Below are positions 9,282 to 17,908 of a stretch of DNA of 64,000 nt, one piece after another. The notes below the pieces were generated by a model. That model was not told where the DNA came from. It was given only the letters and a program-made list of their open reading frames with translations, and ran no database searches. The position numbers and the translations under genes are program-made. Origin of the DNA: Bacteroidia bacterium (GTDB taxonomy: Bacteria > Bacteroidota > Bacteroidia > Chitinophagales > UBA2359); assembly GCA_030427245.1 (NCBI GenBank), contig JAUHXA010000018.1, positions 40,777 through 104,776 on the forward strand. Direction: 5' to 3'. Position 1 is the first letter of the stretch, and each line of letters begins with the position of its first letter.

Positions 9282-9899
9282 TTAACCTAAAATCCCCACC
9301 AATTTCTCCCAAAACTCGAAAGCAGTTTGATATCGAAAAGCAAAAATAAACAGCACGCCAAAGAGTGCCCCATAAAAATGGGCATCGTGAGCAACATTGT
9401 CTCGCCCCTGTTTATCCGCCCAATAAGAATAAGCCAAGTATCCAATTCCTAAGACAATGGCAGGCATAGGGATGGGAATGGGGAAAATAATCAAGGTCAT
9501 CCAAGGATTGAAAATAATGGCAACAAACAAAACGGCTGACACAGCGCCTGAAGCACCTAAGGCTCGATATACAGGATTGTCTTTATGGTTCATAAAAGAA
9601 ATAGAACTTGCGGCCACCATTCCCCCAAAATACAGAAGAAGATACAAGGTCACACCCATACTTCCAAAAAGTTCACTAAAATACCTTTCTACCATATCAC
9701 CAAAAAGATACAATGCCCACATATTGAAGAGCAAGTGCATCCAATCTGCATGAACAAATCCAGAACTTATGAAGCGATAGTAGTTGTTATTATGTGCCAT
9801 ATCATAAGGATATAGCAGCAATTTTTGCTTCAAAAGTGGATCATTGAAGGCTAAATAAGAAACAATACCTGTAATGACAATAATAAAAAGGGTCAGCAT
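9282..9899 (-). CDS. Rhomboid family intramembrane serine protease
   Basis: A polytopic membrane protease that cleaves transmembrane substrates within the bilayer. The family signature is complete: HADWMHLLFNMWAL in the L1/TM2 region, the serine motif GASGAVSAVLF, and a late HDAHFYGALFG carrying the catalytic histidine. About six membrane segments are visible and the length of 206 residues fits compact bacterial rhomboids. The ORF track starts at 9926; the ATG at 9899 (MLTLFIIVIT) places the first membrane helix at the N terminus and leaves room for divergent promoters towards the DUF885 gene. Confidence 0.92.
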   Translation of the reverse strand: MLTLFIIVITGIVSYLAFNDPLLKQKLLLYPYDMAHNNNYYRFISSGFVHADWMHLLFNMWALYLFGDMVERYFSELFGSMGVTLYLLLYFGGMVAASSISFMNHKDNPVYRALGASGAVSAVLFVAIIFNPWMTLIIFPIPIPMPAIVLGIGYLAYSYWADKQGRDNVAHDAHFYGALFGVLFIFAFRYQTAFEFWEKLVGILG

Positions 9900-9966
9900 A
9901 AAATTTGTTTTTACTGCAAATAACACGAATTTCGCAAAATATTTCTATTTAAAAATTCTTTTGCAA

Positions 9967-11841
9967 ATGAATAAGTTCCCAATACTGTGTTTTTTATTTG
10001 TTTTATTGTTTGCACTTCCTCTAAATGGATTGGATGCTCAAACTGTAATTTTTGATAGGTCTAAAAAAGGAAATGGAAAAATCAATAATAATAGACTTGG
10101 TATCAACGGAGCATATCATGCCAACCAAAATGGCAGGGGAGCTCGAAGTTTTTCGTCTTTTGAACAATACAAAAAATATTTTTTCAAAACCTATTGGGAT
10201 TTGAATCCAGAATATGCTTCTTATCTGGGATTGTCCAAATACGACATCCATTTAACCATTCCAAGTGAAGCCCAAAGGTCAGAAAGTATCGAAACTTATG
10301 GAACCCTTTTGAATGAACTTCAAGGATTTGAATTTAGTGAACTATCTAATGAAGATAAGACGGACTATTCTCTGATTAAGAATCAACTGGAGTCTTCAAT
10401 ATGGTATGATAAAGTTTTTCGCAGCTATGAATGGAATCCTTCTGTTTACAATATTGGTGGCAGTTTTGACCGATTGGTTAGCGACAAGGATATGCCTATT
10501 CCTGAAAAAATATATACGCTCTATCTCAAGATGCAACATGTACCCGCGTATTACAAAAATGCCATGCAAAACATCAAAAATCCCACTTTGGAGCATACGC
10601 AGTTGGCAGCTTTTCGAATAAGTGGCACTTTGGATGTGTTCGACAAAAAAATGAGGGATTTGATCACAAGTGCAAAAAAAGAAGACTGGGGAAGAGTCTC
10701 ACTTGTTGACTTTGAAAATCGTTTGTCAGAAGCAATTGCAGCTATCCAAACATTTGATATGTACTTAAATAAAAAACTATTGCCTCAATTAGAAAAAACC
10801 GAAAAGGCTCGTAGTTTTAGAATTGGGGAAGAACTGTTTAACAAAAAATTTCAATACGATATTCAATCAGGCTATACTGCAAAGGAATTGTACGACATTG
10901 CAGTGACTGAAAAAGGGGCGATTCACCAAAAAATGTTTGACATTGCAGATAGATTGTGGTCAAAATACTTTCCAACTACCAAAGCTCCCAATGACAAGTT
11001 AATGAAAGTGAGTCTTTTGATTGACGAAATTTCAACAAACCATGTGAAGCGAGAGGACTTTATGGAGGCCATCGAAAAACAACTGCCTGAGTTGGTTGCT
11101 TTTGTAAACGAAAAAGATTTACTCTATCTTGACCCCGAAAAACCTTTAGAGGTACGTGCTACGCCTGAATACATGCGAGGCACAGCAGGAGCTTCCATTT
11201 CTGCTCCAGGCCCCTTTGACAAAGATGCACCTACCTACTACAATGTGACTCCTCTTGACCACTATGATGATGAACAAGCCGAAAGTTACTTGAGAGAATA
11301 CAATCACTATATGCTTCAAATCTTGAACATACACGAAGCTATTCCAGGGCATTATGCTCAGTTGGTATATGCCAATCAGTCGCCGAGTTTGGTGAAAAGC
11401 ATTTTTGGAAATGGCGCAATGATTGAAGGTTGGGCGTGTTATACAGAACGAATGATGCTGGAGGAAGGGTATGGCAACCATGCACCTGAAATGTGGCTGA
11501 TGTACTACAAATGGAATTTGCGGATTGCCTGCAATACCATTTTGGATTATTCAGTGCATGTTTTGGACATGAGCAAAGAGGAAGCTTTGGAGCTATTGAT
11601 GAATGAGGCATTTCAAGAATTGACTGAGGCAGAAGCAAAATGGAGAAGAGCCCAATTGAGTCAGGTACAGCTTTGCAGCTATTTTGCAGGTTTGACCGAG
11701 ATTTACAATTTTCGGGAAGAAAGAAAAGCAGAGTTAGGTGCAGGGTTCAATTTGAAAGAATTCCATGAGACTTTTTTGAGTTTTGGGAGTGCGCCTGTGA
11801 AGGAGATCAAGTTGCTTATGACAAATAGTGGTAAGCAGTAA
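9967..11841 (+). CDS. DUF885 family secreted metallopeptidase-like protein
   Basis: The DUF885 family is related to zinc carboxypeptidases/gluzincins. The diagnostic HEAIPGH motif (first His about residue 456) supplies two histidines, and GWACYTERM downstream supplies the likely glutamate ligand. The DUF885 hallmark YYNVTPLD also precedes it. The ORF-track start at 9874 is too early; the ATG at 9967 gives a signal peptide (MNKFPILCFLFVLLFALPL, cleavage near LDAQ). The mature protein of about 600 residues should act in the periplasm on peptides; the substrate is unknown. Confidence 0.9.
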   Translation: MNKFPILCFLFVLLFALPLNGLDAQTVIFDRSKKGNGKINNNRLGINGAYHANQNGRGARSFSSFEQYKKYFFKTYWDLNPEYASYLGLSKYDIHLTIPSEAQRSESIETYGTLLNELQGFEFSELSNEDKTDYSLIKNQLESSIWYDKVFRSYEWNPSVYNIGGSFDRLVSDKDMPIPEKIYTLYLKMQHVPAYYKNAMQNIKNPTLEHTQLAAFRISGTLDVFDKKMRDLITSAKKEDWGRVSLVDFENRLSEAIAAIQTFDMYLNKKLLPQLEKTEKARSFRIGEELFNKKFQYDIQSGYTAKELYDIAVTEKGAIHQKMFDIADRLWSKYFPTTKAPNDKLMKVSLLIDEISTNHVKREDFMEAIEKQLPELVAFVNEKDLLYLDPEKPLEVRATPEYMRGTAGASISAPGPFDKDAPTYYNVTPLDHYDDEQAESYLREYNHYMLQILNIHEAIPGHYAQLVYANQSPSLVKSIFGNGAMIEGWACYTERMMLEEGYGNHAPEMWLMYYKWNLRIACNTILDYSVHVLDMSKEEALELLMNEAFQELTEAEAKWRRAQLSQVQLCSYFAGLTEIYNFREERKAELGAGFNLKEFHETFLSFGSAPVKEIKLLMTNSGKQ

Positions 11842-11893
11842 AAGTAGAATATAGAGAGAAGACATATCAAGAACGTCTTAAAATAATGGAGAA

Positions 11894-12061
11894 GTGAAGC
11901 AACGAAAAAAACACCATTTTCCGACTAAAGTATGTGTGGTTTGCGGGCGACCTTTCGATTGGCGCAAAAAATGGGCGAAAGATTGGGAAGAGGTAAAGTA
12001 TTGCAGCAAAGGCTGTCGCTCCAATAAAAATGACAAAAAACAACCGAATCAAAATCAATGA
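11894..12061 (+). CDS. DUF2256 small zinc-ribbon-like protein
   Basis: A 55-residue frame too short for the ORF track. It shows the whole DUF2256 pattern: a basic start, FPTKVCVVCGRPFDWRKKWAKDW, then EEVKYCSKGCR, with two CxxC/CxxxC pairs suited to one metal. A GTG at 11894 is the only usable start codon near the expected N terminus. Its TGA overlaps the ATG of the next gene (ATGA), suggesting translational coupling. DUF2256 proteins have no established function, though many lie near photolyase-like genes in other genomes; none is visible here. Confidence 0.85.
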   Translation: MKQRKKHHFPTKVCVVCGRPFDWRKKWAKDWEEVKYCSKGCRSNKNDKKQPNQNQ

Positions 12062-12810
12062 ATAAACAGGACTTATTAAAACTATTGCTCTTCGTCTTAT
12101 TAGCCCCAATGATAGCGGCTTGTTTGAAAAAAGGAAGCGACGATCCTCTTTTGAGTTTTCGGACACGAACCATGCGTTTGGCTGGAGATTGGTCATTAAA
12201 AAAATTCACCTTGGATGAAAGGAGTGTGGTTCAAACGACGATTAACTTCAACAATACGACTTGCGATACGGCTGGTATTGCAGGTACTAAGACACAGAAC
12301 GAAACGGTGAACAATGAGTTTTCGGGGCAACAATTGAACAGCATTGTCAGCAATACAACGGCGGGTGTTGGAGAAACTTTTTTGTATGATATTGACTTTC
12401 AATACAATTTGGATATTGACAAGAAAGGAACCTATAAGTGTCAAGGGAGTTACAGCTATTTCGACAACAGCATTCAAGAACAAGTCAATGGCGGATTTAG
12501 TGTAAGGGACAATACTTGGTATTGGCGAAACGATAACCAATCTAAATCGGCCGTTACATTCGTCAATTTTCCCTTGATTGATGTGACGGCTATTCCGAAT
12601 ACGGGCGCACCTATCAGCTACAATGACCGCACATTTAACCTACTTCGATTGGCAAATAATGAGTTGGTGATGGAATATGCATCTTTGATTCAAGATACGA
12701 TTCAGCAAATCTCCAATCCTGTGGTCGACACTTCGTTGACGACTTGCATTCGCCGAACAACCACGATATCGAATGTGGAGGAGGATGCAGAGTGGGAGTT
12801 TGAGCAGTAG
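12058..12810 (+). CDS. Lipoprotein of unknown function
   Basis: The N terminus (LLLFVLLAPMIAAC) is a lipoprotein signal with the Cys at about residue 22. The following RLAGDWSLKKFTLDE stretch and the beta-rich remainder recall lipocalin-like lipoproteins of Bacteroidota, but I cannot assign the family firmly. It shares the ATGA overlap with the DUF2256 gene, so the two are probably translated from one message. The stop lies 22 bp from the convergent OPT transporter gene. Confidence 0.75.
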   Translation: MNKQDLLKLLLFVLLAPMIAACLKKGSDDPLLSFRTRTMRLAGDWSLKKFTLDERSVVQTTINFNNTTCDTAGIAGTKTQNETVNNEFSGQQLNSIVSNTTAGVGETFLYDIDFQYNLDIDKKGTYKCQGSYSYFDNSIQEQVNGGFSVRDNTWYWRNDNQSKSAVTFVNFPLIDVTAIPNTGAPISYNDRTFNLLRLANNELVMEYASLIQDTIQQISNPVVDTSLTTCIRRTTTISNVEEDAEWEFEQ

Positions 12811-12832
12811 GTTATTGAAGGAGAACGCTTCA

Positions 12833-14842
12833 CTATTCCTTTTTCGACACCTGAAAGACCATCGTTGTCATCACATACAAAATAGCCGAAACGCCCAAAA
12901 CCAATCCAAAACCAATCCAATCACTCATCGGGTGCTCCAACAAAGCCATAACCCTCGGATTGCCCGATTGTGCCACAGGAATCGCTATTGCGATGCCAAT
13001 CAATGCCTCTCCTGTAATCAAGCCCGAAGCAAACAACAAACCCGCTTGTTCGCTATTTGATTTTTTCACGTCAAACTCTTCGTAATCCGTTGTAGCCTGA
13101 TTCTTCGCATGATAGCGGCTCACCATCCATGCCAAAATACCACCCAACATAATCGCACTATCCAAATCAAAAGGCAGGTACAAACCTACTGCCACCGCCA
13201 ATACAGGGAGGCGAAAATCCGAACCTCGTTTTTCTTGGTAAATATCCGCCAAAATGACCAATACACCAATCAATGCACCAATCGTAATGATGCCCCACGG
13301 CAAATTACCACCAAAAACCCCGTCTGCTACGCTTTGCATCAAGGTCGCCTGAGGTGCTGCCAAAGCATCGGGTTGAAGATCCGTTTTTGGACCAAAACCA
13401 TAAGCCTGATTCAATTGAGAAAGCACAAAAGGAATTGTCAATGCTGCTGCTGCTACACCAACAAACTGCATAATCTGCTGTTTATAGGGCGTTGCCCCTA
13501 ACAAGTAACCAGACTTCAAATCCTGCATATTGTCTCCTGCAATTGCCGCCGCACAACACACTACTGCACCAATCAAAATCGCAGCAGCAGGGCCTTTTGC
13601 CGAACCTGTTCCAATCAATAAAAGCAGAAGTAAAGAAGAAGTAAAAACCGTCGCAATCGTTACCCCCGAAATTGGATTGTTAGAACTTCCCACCAATCCA
13701 GCCATGTATCCCGCCACTGCCGAAAACAAAAATCCTGCAATGACCATGATAACCACCATAAACAGCGTAACCGAGGCCATATTGATTTCACGTTGGTAAA
13801 TCAAAAAAATCGGTACCATCATCACCAAAATCCCTATCAGCACCAAGTGCATCGGTATGTCTTTTTCTGTACGCAGTAAAACAATATTTTCGTCCTTTTT
13901 ATTAAAAGCACTCAACCCTTCTTTTACCGCACCTACCAAGGCATGACGAATGCTCACCAATGCCCAAAGTCCACCGACCAACATCGCTCCAACGCCCAAA
14001 TATCGCAGCTTATAACTCCAAAGTGTACCGCCCACTGTTACAGCCGAAACATCCTTAGCCGAAGCCAATTTCCCAGCAGCCACTAATTCGTTTACCGTTT
14101 CGTCGTAGCCAAACATCGCAATATATAAAGGCGCTGCAATCCACCAAGTAATCGCCCCACCCATAAATACCAAAGTCGAAATGCGTATCCCTACGATATA
14201 ACCTACTGCCACCAAAGCAGGAGAAGTATTCATTCCAAAATAGGCGTACCCTTTGTTGCCCAAAACCGTTGCTTTCTCCAAAATCCCTTCCCACAATTTG
14301 AAGCCCTGTTCGCACAACTTCAATAAGGCTCCAATCAAACCGCCTGCCAACAAAAACTTGATGAAATTGCCGCCTTCTGTTCCAGACTTCAACACTTCTG
14401 CCGTAGCAATCCCCTCTGGAAACTTCAATTTTTGTTTCACAATCAGCGCATTTCGCAAAGGAATGGTAAACAAAACACCCAAAATACCTCCACACAGAGC
14501 AATCGCAGCCGTCTCGAAATAATCAAAATCTGCCCAATACCCCATCAATATCAAGGCTGGAAAAGTAAAAATCACTCCTGCTGCCAATGATTCACCAGCT
14601 GAAGCTGCTGTTTGCACAGCATTGTTTTCGAGGATGTTGGAGTTTCGGAAAATTCGGAGAACTGCCATAGAGATGACGGCAGCAGGAATAGAGGCTGCTA
14701 CGGTGAGCCCTGCAAACAAACCCAAATAGGTATTTGCAGCCGCCAATAAAATGGATAAAATAATTCCCAAAATTACCCCTTTGACAGTGATTTCAGGCAA
14801 AACCGTTTGCGGTTTAATATACGGCTTATGATCTTCGTTCAT
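12833..14842 (-). CDS. OPT family oligopeptide/metal-chelate transporter
   Basis: A proton-coupled inner-membrane transporter of the OPT superfamily, which imports small peptides or metal-chelator complexes. The N terminus has the family signature: a first membrane helix, AANTYLGLFAGLTVAASIPAAV, then NILENNAVQTAASAGESLAAG. About 16 hydrophobic segments fit the usual topology and 669 residues is the normal length. The C-terminal region has GIAIAIPVAQSGNP. It stands alone on the minus strand, and its substrate cannot be told from sequence. Confidence 0.92.
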   Translation of the reverse strand: MNEDHKPYIKPQTVLPEITVKGVILGIILSILLAAANTYLGLFAGLTVAASIPAAVISMAVLRIFRNSNILENNAVQTAASAGESLAAGVIFTFPALILMGYWADFDYFETAAIALCGGILGVLFTIPLRNALIVKQKLKFPEGIATAEVLKSGTEGGNFIKFLLAGGLIGALLKLCEQGFKLWEGILEKATVLGNKGYAYFGMNTSPALVAVGYIVGIRISTLVFMGGAITWWIAAPLYIAMFGYDETVNELVAAGKLASAKDVSAVTVGGTLWSYKLRYLGVGAMLVGGLWALVSIRHALVGAVKEGLSAFNKKDENIVLLRTEKDIPMHLVLIGILVMMVPIFLIYQREINMASVTLFMVVIMVIAGFLFSAVAGYMAGLVGSSNNPISGVTIATVFTSSLLLLLLIGTGSAKGPAAAILIGAVVCCAAAIAGDNMQDLKSGYLLGATPYKQQIMQFVGVAAAALTIPFVLSQLNQAYGFGPKTDLQPDALAAPQATLMQSVADGVFGGNLPWGIITIGALIGVLVILADIYQEKRGSDFRLPVLAVAVGLYLPFDLDSAIMLGGILAWMVSRYHAKNQATTDYEEFDVKKSNSEQAGLLFASGLITGEALIGIAIAIPVAQSGNPRVMALLEHPMSDWIGFGLVLGVSAILYVMTTMVFQVSKKE

Positions 14843-15184
14843 CTTATGTTTTAATAATGTTCACAAAAAAGTAGTAAGGTAAGAGCGTAAAAATAACCAT
14901 TTTGAAACAAACCCTCTATTTCTGCCTTTAATTTTACAAAAGCATGTTCCCATTCTATTTCCAAAATATGCACCTAATTTTCATTGTTCGGCTATCCAAT
15001 TACCAAAACAGCAAAAAATTTGGAGGATAAAGAAACCTTTACTTCCTTCAAAATCGTTATTATTCATGTAATTTCGACAAACGAATTGTACTAAAATATT
15101 CTAAAACACAAAAAAGAACGAAACATCCATTGTTAAATAATCATTGTAAGTTCCATTTGACCTTTAAAAAACAAAAATAAACAA
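14843..15184. other. Divergent intergenic region without a gene
   Basis: This 342-bp AT-rich stretch lies between the divergent OPT and beta-barrel genes. I see no open frame with a convincing start, no RNA gene and no strong hairpin. It presumably holds the two promoters, but no exact TAnnTTTG box at a good distance stood out. Confidence 0.5.
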
Positions 15185-15757
15185 ATGAAAAAATTAACTT
15201 ATTTATTGACACTATTAGTAGTCATTTGCTTTACAAGCTTCAATACCCAAGCACAAAATGCGCCCGAGAAAAAAGGATTTGATAAAAGTCGCTTATTTAC
15301 AGGCGGAAACATCGGTTTGAGCTTCTCCAACAACTACTCTTTTATTGAAGTCTCTCCTATTATTGGCTACTATTTTACCGACAAGTTTTCGGCAGGATTG
15401 GGGCCTTCCTATCAGTACCACAAGTTTGGGTTTTACGATTTTAGCTTTAATATTATTGGCGCTCGAACCTTTGCCAGGTATGATATTTTAGACAATATTT
15501 TTCTACATGGAGAGTACGGAGTTTTCTCTTACAAAGATGATTCTGACAACTCTCGGCAGAGTTTTTCGATGTTGCCTATTGGAGGAGGATACCGTCAGTA
15601 TATGGGACGAACTTCTATCTATGCAATGGCACTGTACGATATGTTTTATGCCAAAAACAAGGACAACCAAAACCTATTTTACTATGCAGGTTTGAACAAT
15701 GGAATACGCACCAACAATGGTTGGATTTTCAGATTTGGGGTGAATTTTGGATTTTAA
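15185..15757 (+). CDS. Small outer-membrane beta-barrel protein
   Basis: The 190-residue product has a signal peptide (LTYLLTLLVVICFTSFNTQAQ). The mature part alternates hydrophobic and polar residues in strand-sized blocks (NIGLSFSNNYSFIEVSPIIGYYFTD) and ends in GWIFRFGVNFGF, an aromatic-terminated last strand typical for recognition by the BAM machinery. It should form a small eight-stranded-type porin-like barrel. Function is unknown. A heptanucleotide array begins 9 bp after its stop. Confidence 0.82.
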   Translation: MKKLTYLLTLLVVICFTSFNTQAQNAPEKKGFDKSRLFTGGNIGLSFSNNYSFIEVSPIIGYYFTDKFSAGLGPSYQYHKFGFYDFSFNIIGARTFARYDILDNIFLHGEYGVFSYKDDSDNSRQSFSMLPIGGGYRQYMGRTSIYAMALYDMFYAKNKDNQNLFYYAGLNNGIRTNNGWIFRFGVNFGF

Positions 15758-15765
15758 ATGAATGA

Positions 15766-15814
15766 GATGTAGGATGTAGGATGTAGGATGTAGGATGTAG
15801 GATGTAGGATGTAG
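15766..15814 (+). repeat. GATGTAG heptanucleotide array, seven copies
   Basis: Seven perfect head-to-tail copies of GATGTAG plus a partial GAT follow the stop codon of the beta-barrel gene. The same unit, also in seven copies, recurs at 35658-35706. Confidence 0.95.
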
Positions 15815-15841
15815 GATAATGAGGAACAATTTCCCAATAAT

Positions 15842-15982
15842 ATGGTTCTTTGAAAAAAGTTGGTTTTAGATTTTTGAAGTTTTCCTTTTTGAAAGGCAGA
15901 CACTTATTTCACTGTCCTTCAATTTTTTAACACTAAACTTCAAAAATGTTTCTTGTTACCAAGCAAATTTTCAAAGAACCAT
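15842..15982. repeat. Foldback element with 15-bp terminal inverted repeats
   Basis: The outer arms ATGGTTCTTTGAAAA and TTTTCAAAGAACCAT are perfect complements 141 bp end to end. An inner pair, ATTTTTGAAGTTT and AAACTTCAAAAAT, continues the pairing. No coding frame is present. The form is that of a miniature foldback element, but I see no second copy and no clear target duplication. Confidence 0.7.
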
Positions 15983-15997
15983 TCATTTTAACCCTCA

Positions 15998-16143
15998 GTA
16001 CAGGACAAAACTATATTTGAAGCGAAAGACCTTATAGGTTTAACCTCTAAAAGCATGTACAGGTTTGATAATCTGATTAAATTACATAAACAAAAACCTA
16101 TAAGGTTTGAAAGTCATGCTCAATAAAACGTTTTGTCCTGTAC
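15998..16143. repeat. Miniature inverted-repeat element, family 2 copy A
   Basis: The ends GTACAGGACAAAAC and GTTTTGTCCTGTAC are perfect 14-bp inverted repeats 146 bp apart. An inner pair around ACCTTATAGGTTT / AAACCTATAAGGT also pairs. A diverged relative of the same length lies at 23617-23760. It has no coding capacity. Confidence 0.78.
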
Positions 16144-16154
16144 AAATGTTCCAA

Positions 16155-16310
16155 CTAACTAATTCTCAATTGATTAACATCTCTCTTCTCGTATCCATAA
16201 GGGCAATGCTTGCAGCCATTTTTGCAGCAATAGCCCCTTTCCTTCAAATATTTTTCGGTCAGTACCATTAGACCTTCTTCATTGAAGTAAAAATCTATTC
16301 CTTCCTTCAA
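16155..16310 (-). CDS. DUF5522 family small protein
   Basis: A 51-residue frame too short for the ORF track. It carries the family pattern DFYFNEEGLMVLTEKY then RGYCCKNGCKHCPYGY, with four cysteines and a histidine that could bind a metal. No ATG precedes the conserved block; a TTG at 16308-16310 is the most economical start, since a stop (TAA) lies a few codons upstream. An ATG inside the motif would delete conserved residues. It lies downstream of rseP, beyond the palindromic terminator. The function of the family is unknown. Confidence 0.78.
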   Translation of the reverse strand: MKEGIDFYFNEEGLMVLTEKYLKERGYCCKNGCKHCPYGYEKRDVNQLRIS

Positions 16311-16337
16311 TTTACACTTTTTTAATGACCATTACTT

Positions 16338-16385
16338 TTAGATTTTAGAAGCAAGAGGTGTACACCTCTTGCTTCTAAAATCTAA
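16338..16385 (-). terminator. 48-bp perfect palindrome after rseP
   Basis: Every base from 16338 to 16385 pairs with its partner around a centre at GGTGT|ACACC, giving a 24-bp stem with no mismatch. It abuts the rseP stop codon and should end transcription from rseP before DUF5522. On the minus strand the tail after the stem is AAAAGTAATGG, so termination would rely on the stem more than on a U-tract. Confidence 0.75.
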
Positions 16386-17705
16386 TTATTTAAAGAGCTT
16401 GTAAATATCTATTCCAAAGGCGAACACCATCAACGCCATAATCAACACAAAGCCAAATATTTGTGCTTTTTCTAAAAACTCGTCACTCAAGGCTCTACCA
16501 GTCACCATTTCGACCAACAAAAAGACCATGTGTCCACCATCTAAGGCAGGAATTGGTAAGATGTTCATAAATGCCAATACAAAGGACAACAATCCGGTGA
16601 GAAACCAAAAACGATCCCAATCCCATATAGGACCATAAATCTTTGCAATGCCAATCGGACTTGCCAAAGATTCAGTCACCTTTAACTTACCCGAAAACAA
16701 CATTCCAAAACTCACCACCTGAGCTGCAATCAAGTCGTAGCCTTCACGATAGCTGTAGTGAAATGATTTGCCCCAATCGTAAGGCGCAAAATCGTATTTA
16801 TCTCTGGAAGTTTCTATCTCGGGTTGAAAACCCAAACGACCTCCTGTATCTACTCTCGCCTCTAATACAACAGGCTGTCCACCACGATTGACCTTCACCG
16901 CCACCGTATCTTCTTTGTGCGCTTTCAGTGCTTCTTGAAGAATCGGAAAATTTTTGATTTCGGTATTTTCTACTTGTACAATCACATCGCCAGCTTTCAT
17001 ACCTGCCTTCTCTGCTCCAGAATCTGGTGCAACGGCTACCACCGAGATGGTTTCATACATCGGCGAAATAAAAGGTTGTCGAATGTTTTTGTGAAAATCA
17101 CTTGGTAAGGCGATTTCTTCAATTTGCCCATTTGAGTGTTGAACAGTAATTGAATTCCCCAAGTACAAATTGGTTGACACACACTCACGAAATCTTTCAG
17201 GCGTATTTCCACTTACTGCAATGATTTTATCTCCTGTCTGAACGCCAATCTCTTGTGCCGTTTCGTAGGCATAGACACCGTGTTTATTCAATTCACTTAC
17301 AGGCAAATAGTCCACTTTGAAAACATGCAAGTACATCGCAAAAATCAAAATACCTGTAATGATGTTCATTACAATCCCACCAATCATCACAATGAATCGC
17401 TGCCATGCTGGTTTTGCTCTAAATTCCCATTCTTCAGGTTCAGGCGACAAATCTTTGGCTTCCTGCGTTTCGTCAATCATTCCCGCTATCTGAACATATC
17501 CTCCAAGCGGCAACCAACCAATTCCGTATTCTGTATCTCCAATTTGCTTAGACCATATTTTTTTGCCCCAAGCATCAAAGAAAATGTAAAATTTGTTGAC
17601 CCGCATTCCAAAAGCCTTTGCAGCCATAAAATGCCCCAATTCATGCACGAATACCAAAAGTGATAATCCTGCAATCAACTGTGTCGTCATGACAATTGTA
17701 CCCAT
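16386..17705 (-). CDS. rseP: RIP metalloprotease RseP (site-2 protease)
   Basis: An inner-membrane zinc protease that cuts membrane-spanning substrates such as anti-sigma factors and remnant signal peptides. The catalytic HELGH (about residues 21-25) sits in the first helix, and the second signature NILPIPALDGGHMVF lies near the C terminus. Between them are two PDZ-type regions, the second clear (VAVAPDSGAEKAGMKAGDVIVQVE). At 439 residues it is the usual length. An alternative ATG is five codons in. No substrate gene is adjacent. Confidence 0.95.
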   Translation of the reverse strand: MGTIVMTTQLIAGLSLLVFVHELGHFMAAKAFGMRVNKFYIFFDAWGKKIWSKQIGDTEYGIGWLPLGGYVQIAGMIDETQEAKDLSPEPEEWEFRAKPAWQRFIVMIGGIVMNIITGILIFAMYLHVFKVDYLPVSELNKHGVYAYETAQEIGVQTGDKIIAVSGNTPERFRECVSTNLYLGNSITVQHSNGQIEEIALPSDFHKNIRQPFISPMYETISVVAVAPDSGAEKAGMKAGDVIVQVENTEIKNFPILQEALKAHKEDTVAVKVNRGGQPVVLEARVDTGGRLGFQPEIETSRDKYDFAPYDWGKSFHYSYREGYDLIAAQVVSFGMLFSGKLKVTESLASPIGIAKIYGPIWDWDRFWFLTGLLSFVLAFMNILPIPALDGGHMVFLLVEMVTGRALSDEFLEKAQIFGFVLIMALMVFAFGIDIYKLFK

Positions 17706-17908
17706 ATTATTAATTTATTTATTTTGTTCTATTTGAAGTGCAAAGTTAGTGTTTTTAACAGGGAACAGAAAGGGAATGTTCCATTCACACATTTTTTTTG
17801 AAATCATCAAATATCAGACAGCATCTACTTTAGACTTTGGACAAGGGAGCAGAGAGGTGAGAAAAGAGATTTAAGATGTAGGATTACATGATTTTTGAAG
17901 TATGATTT

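Noticed and set aside
13109-14522. Plus-strand ORFs antisense to the OPT transporter
   Set aside because: Their sequences are low-complexity shadows of a membrane-protein gene.
15766-15814. Tandem repeats as a CRISPR array
   Set aside because: The 7-bp units are directly adjacent without spacers, and no cas gene is in the window.
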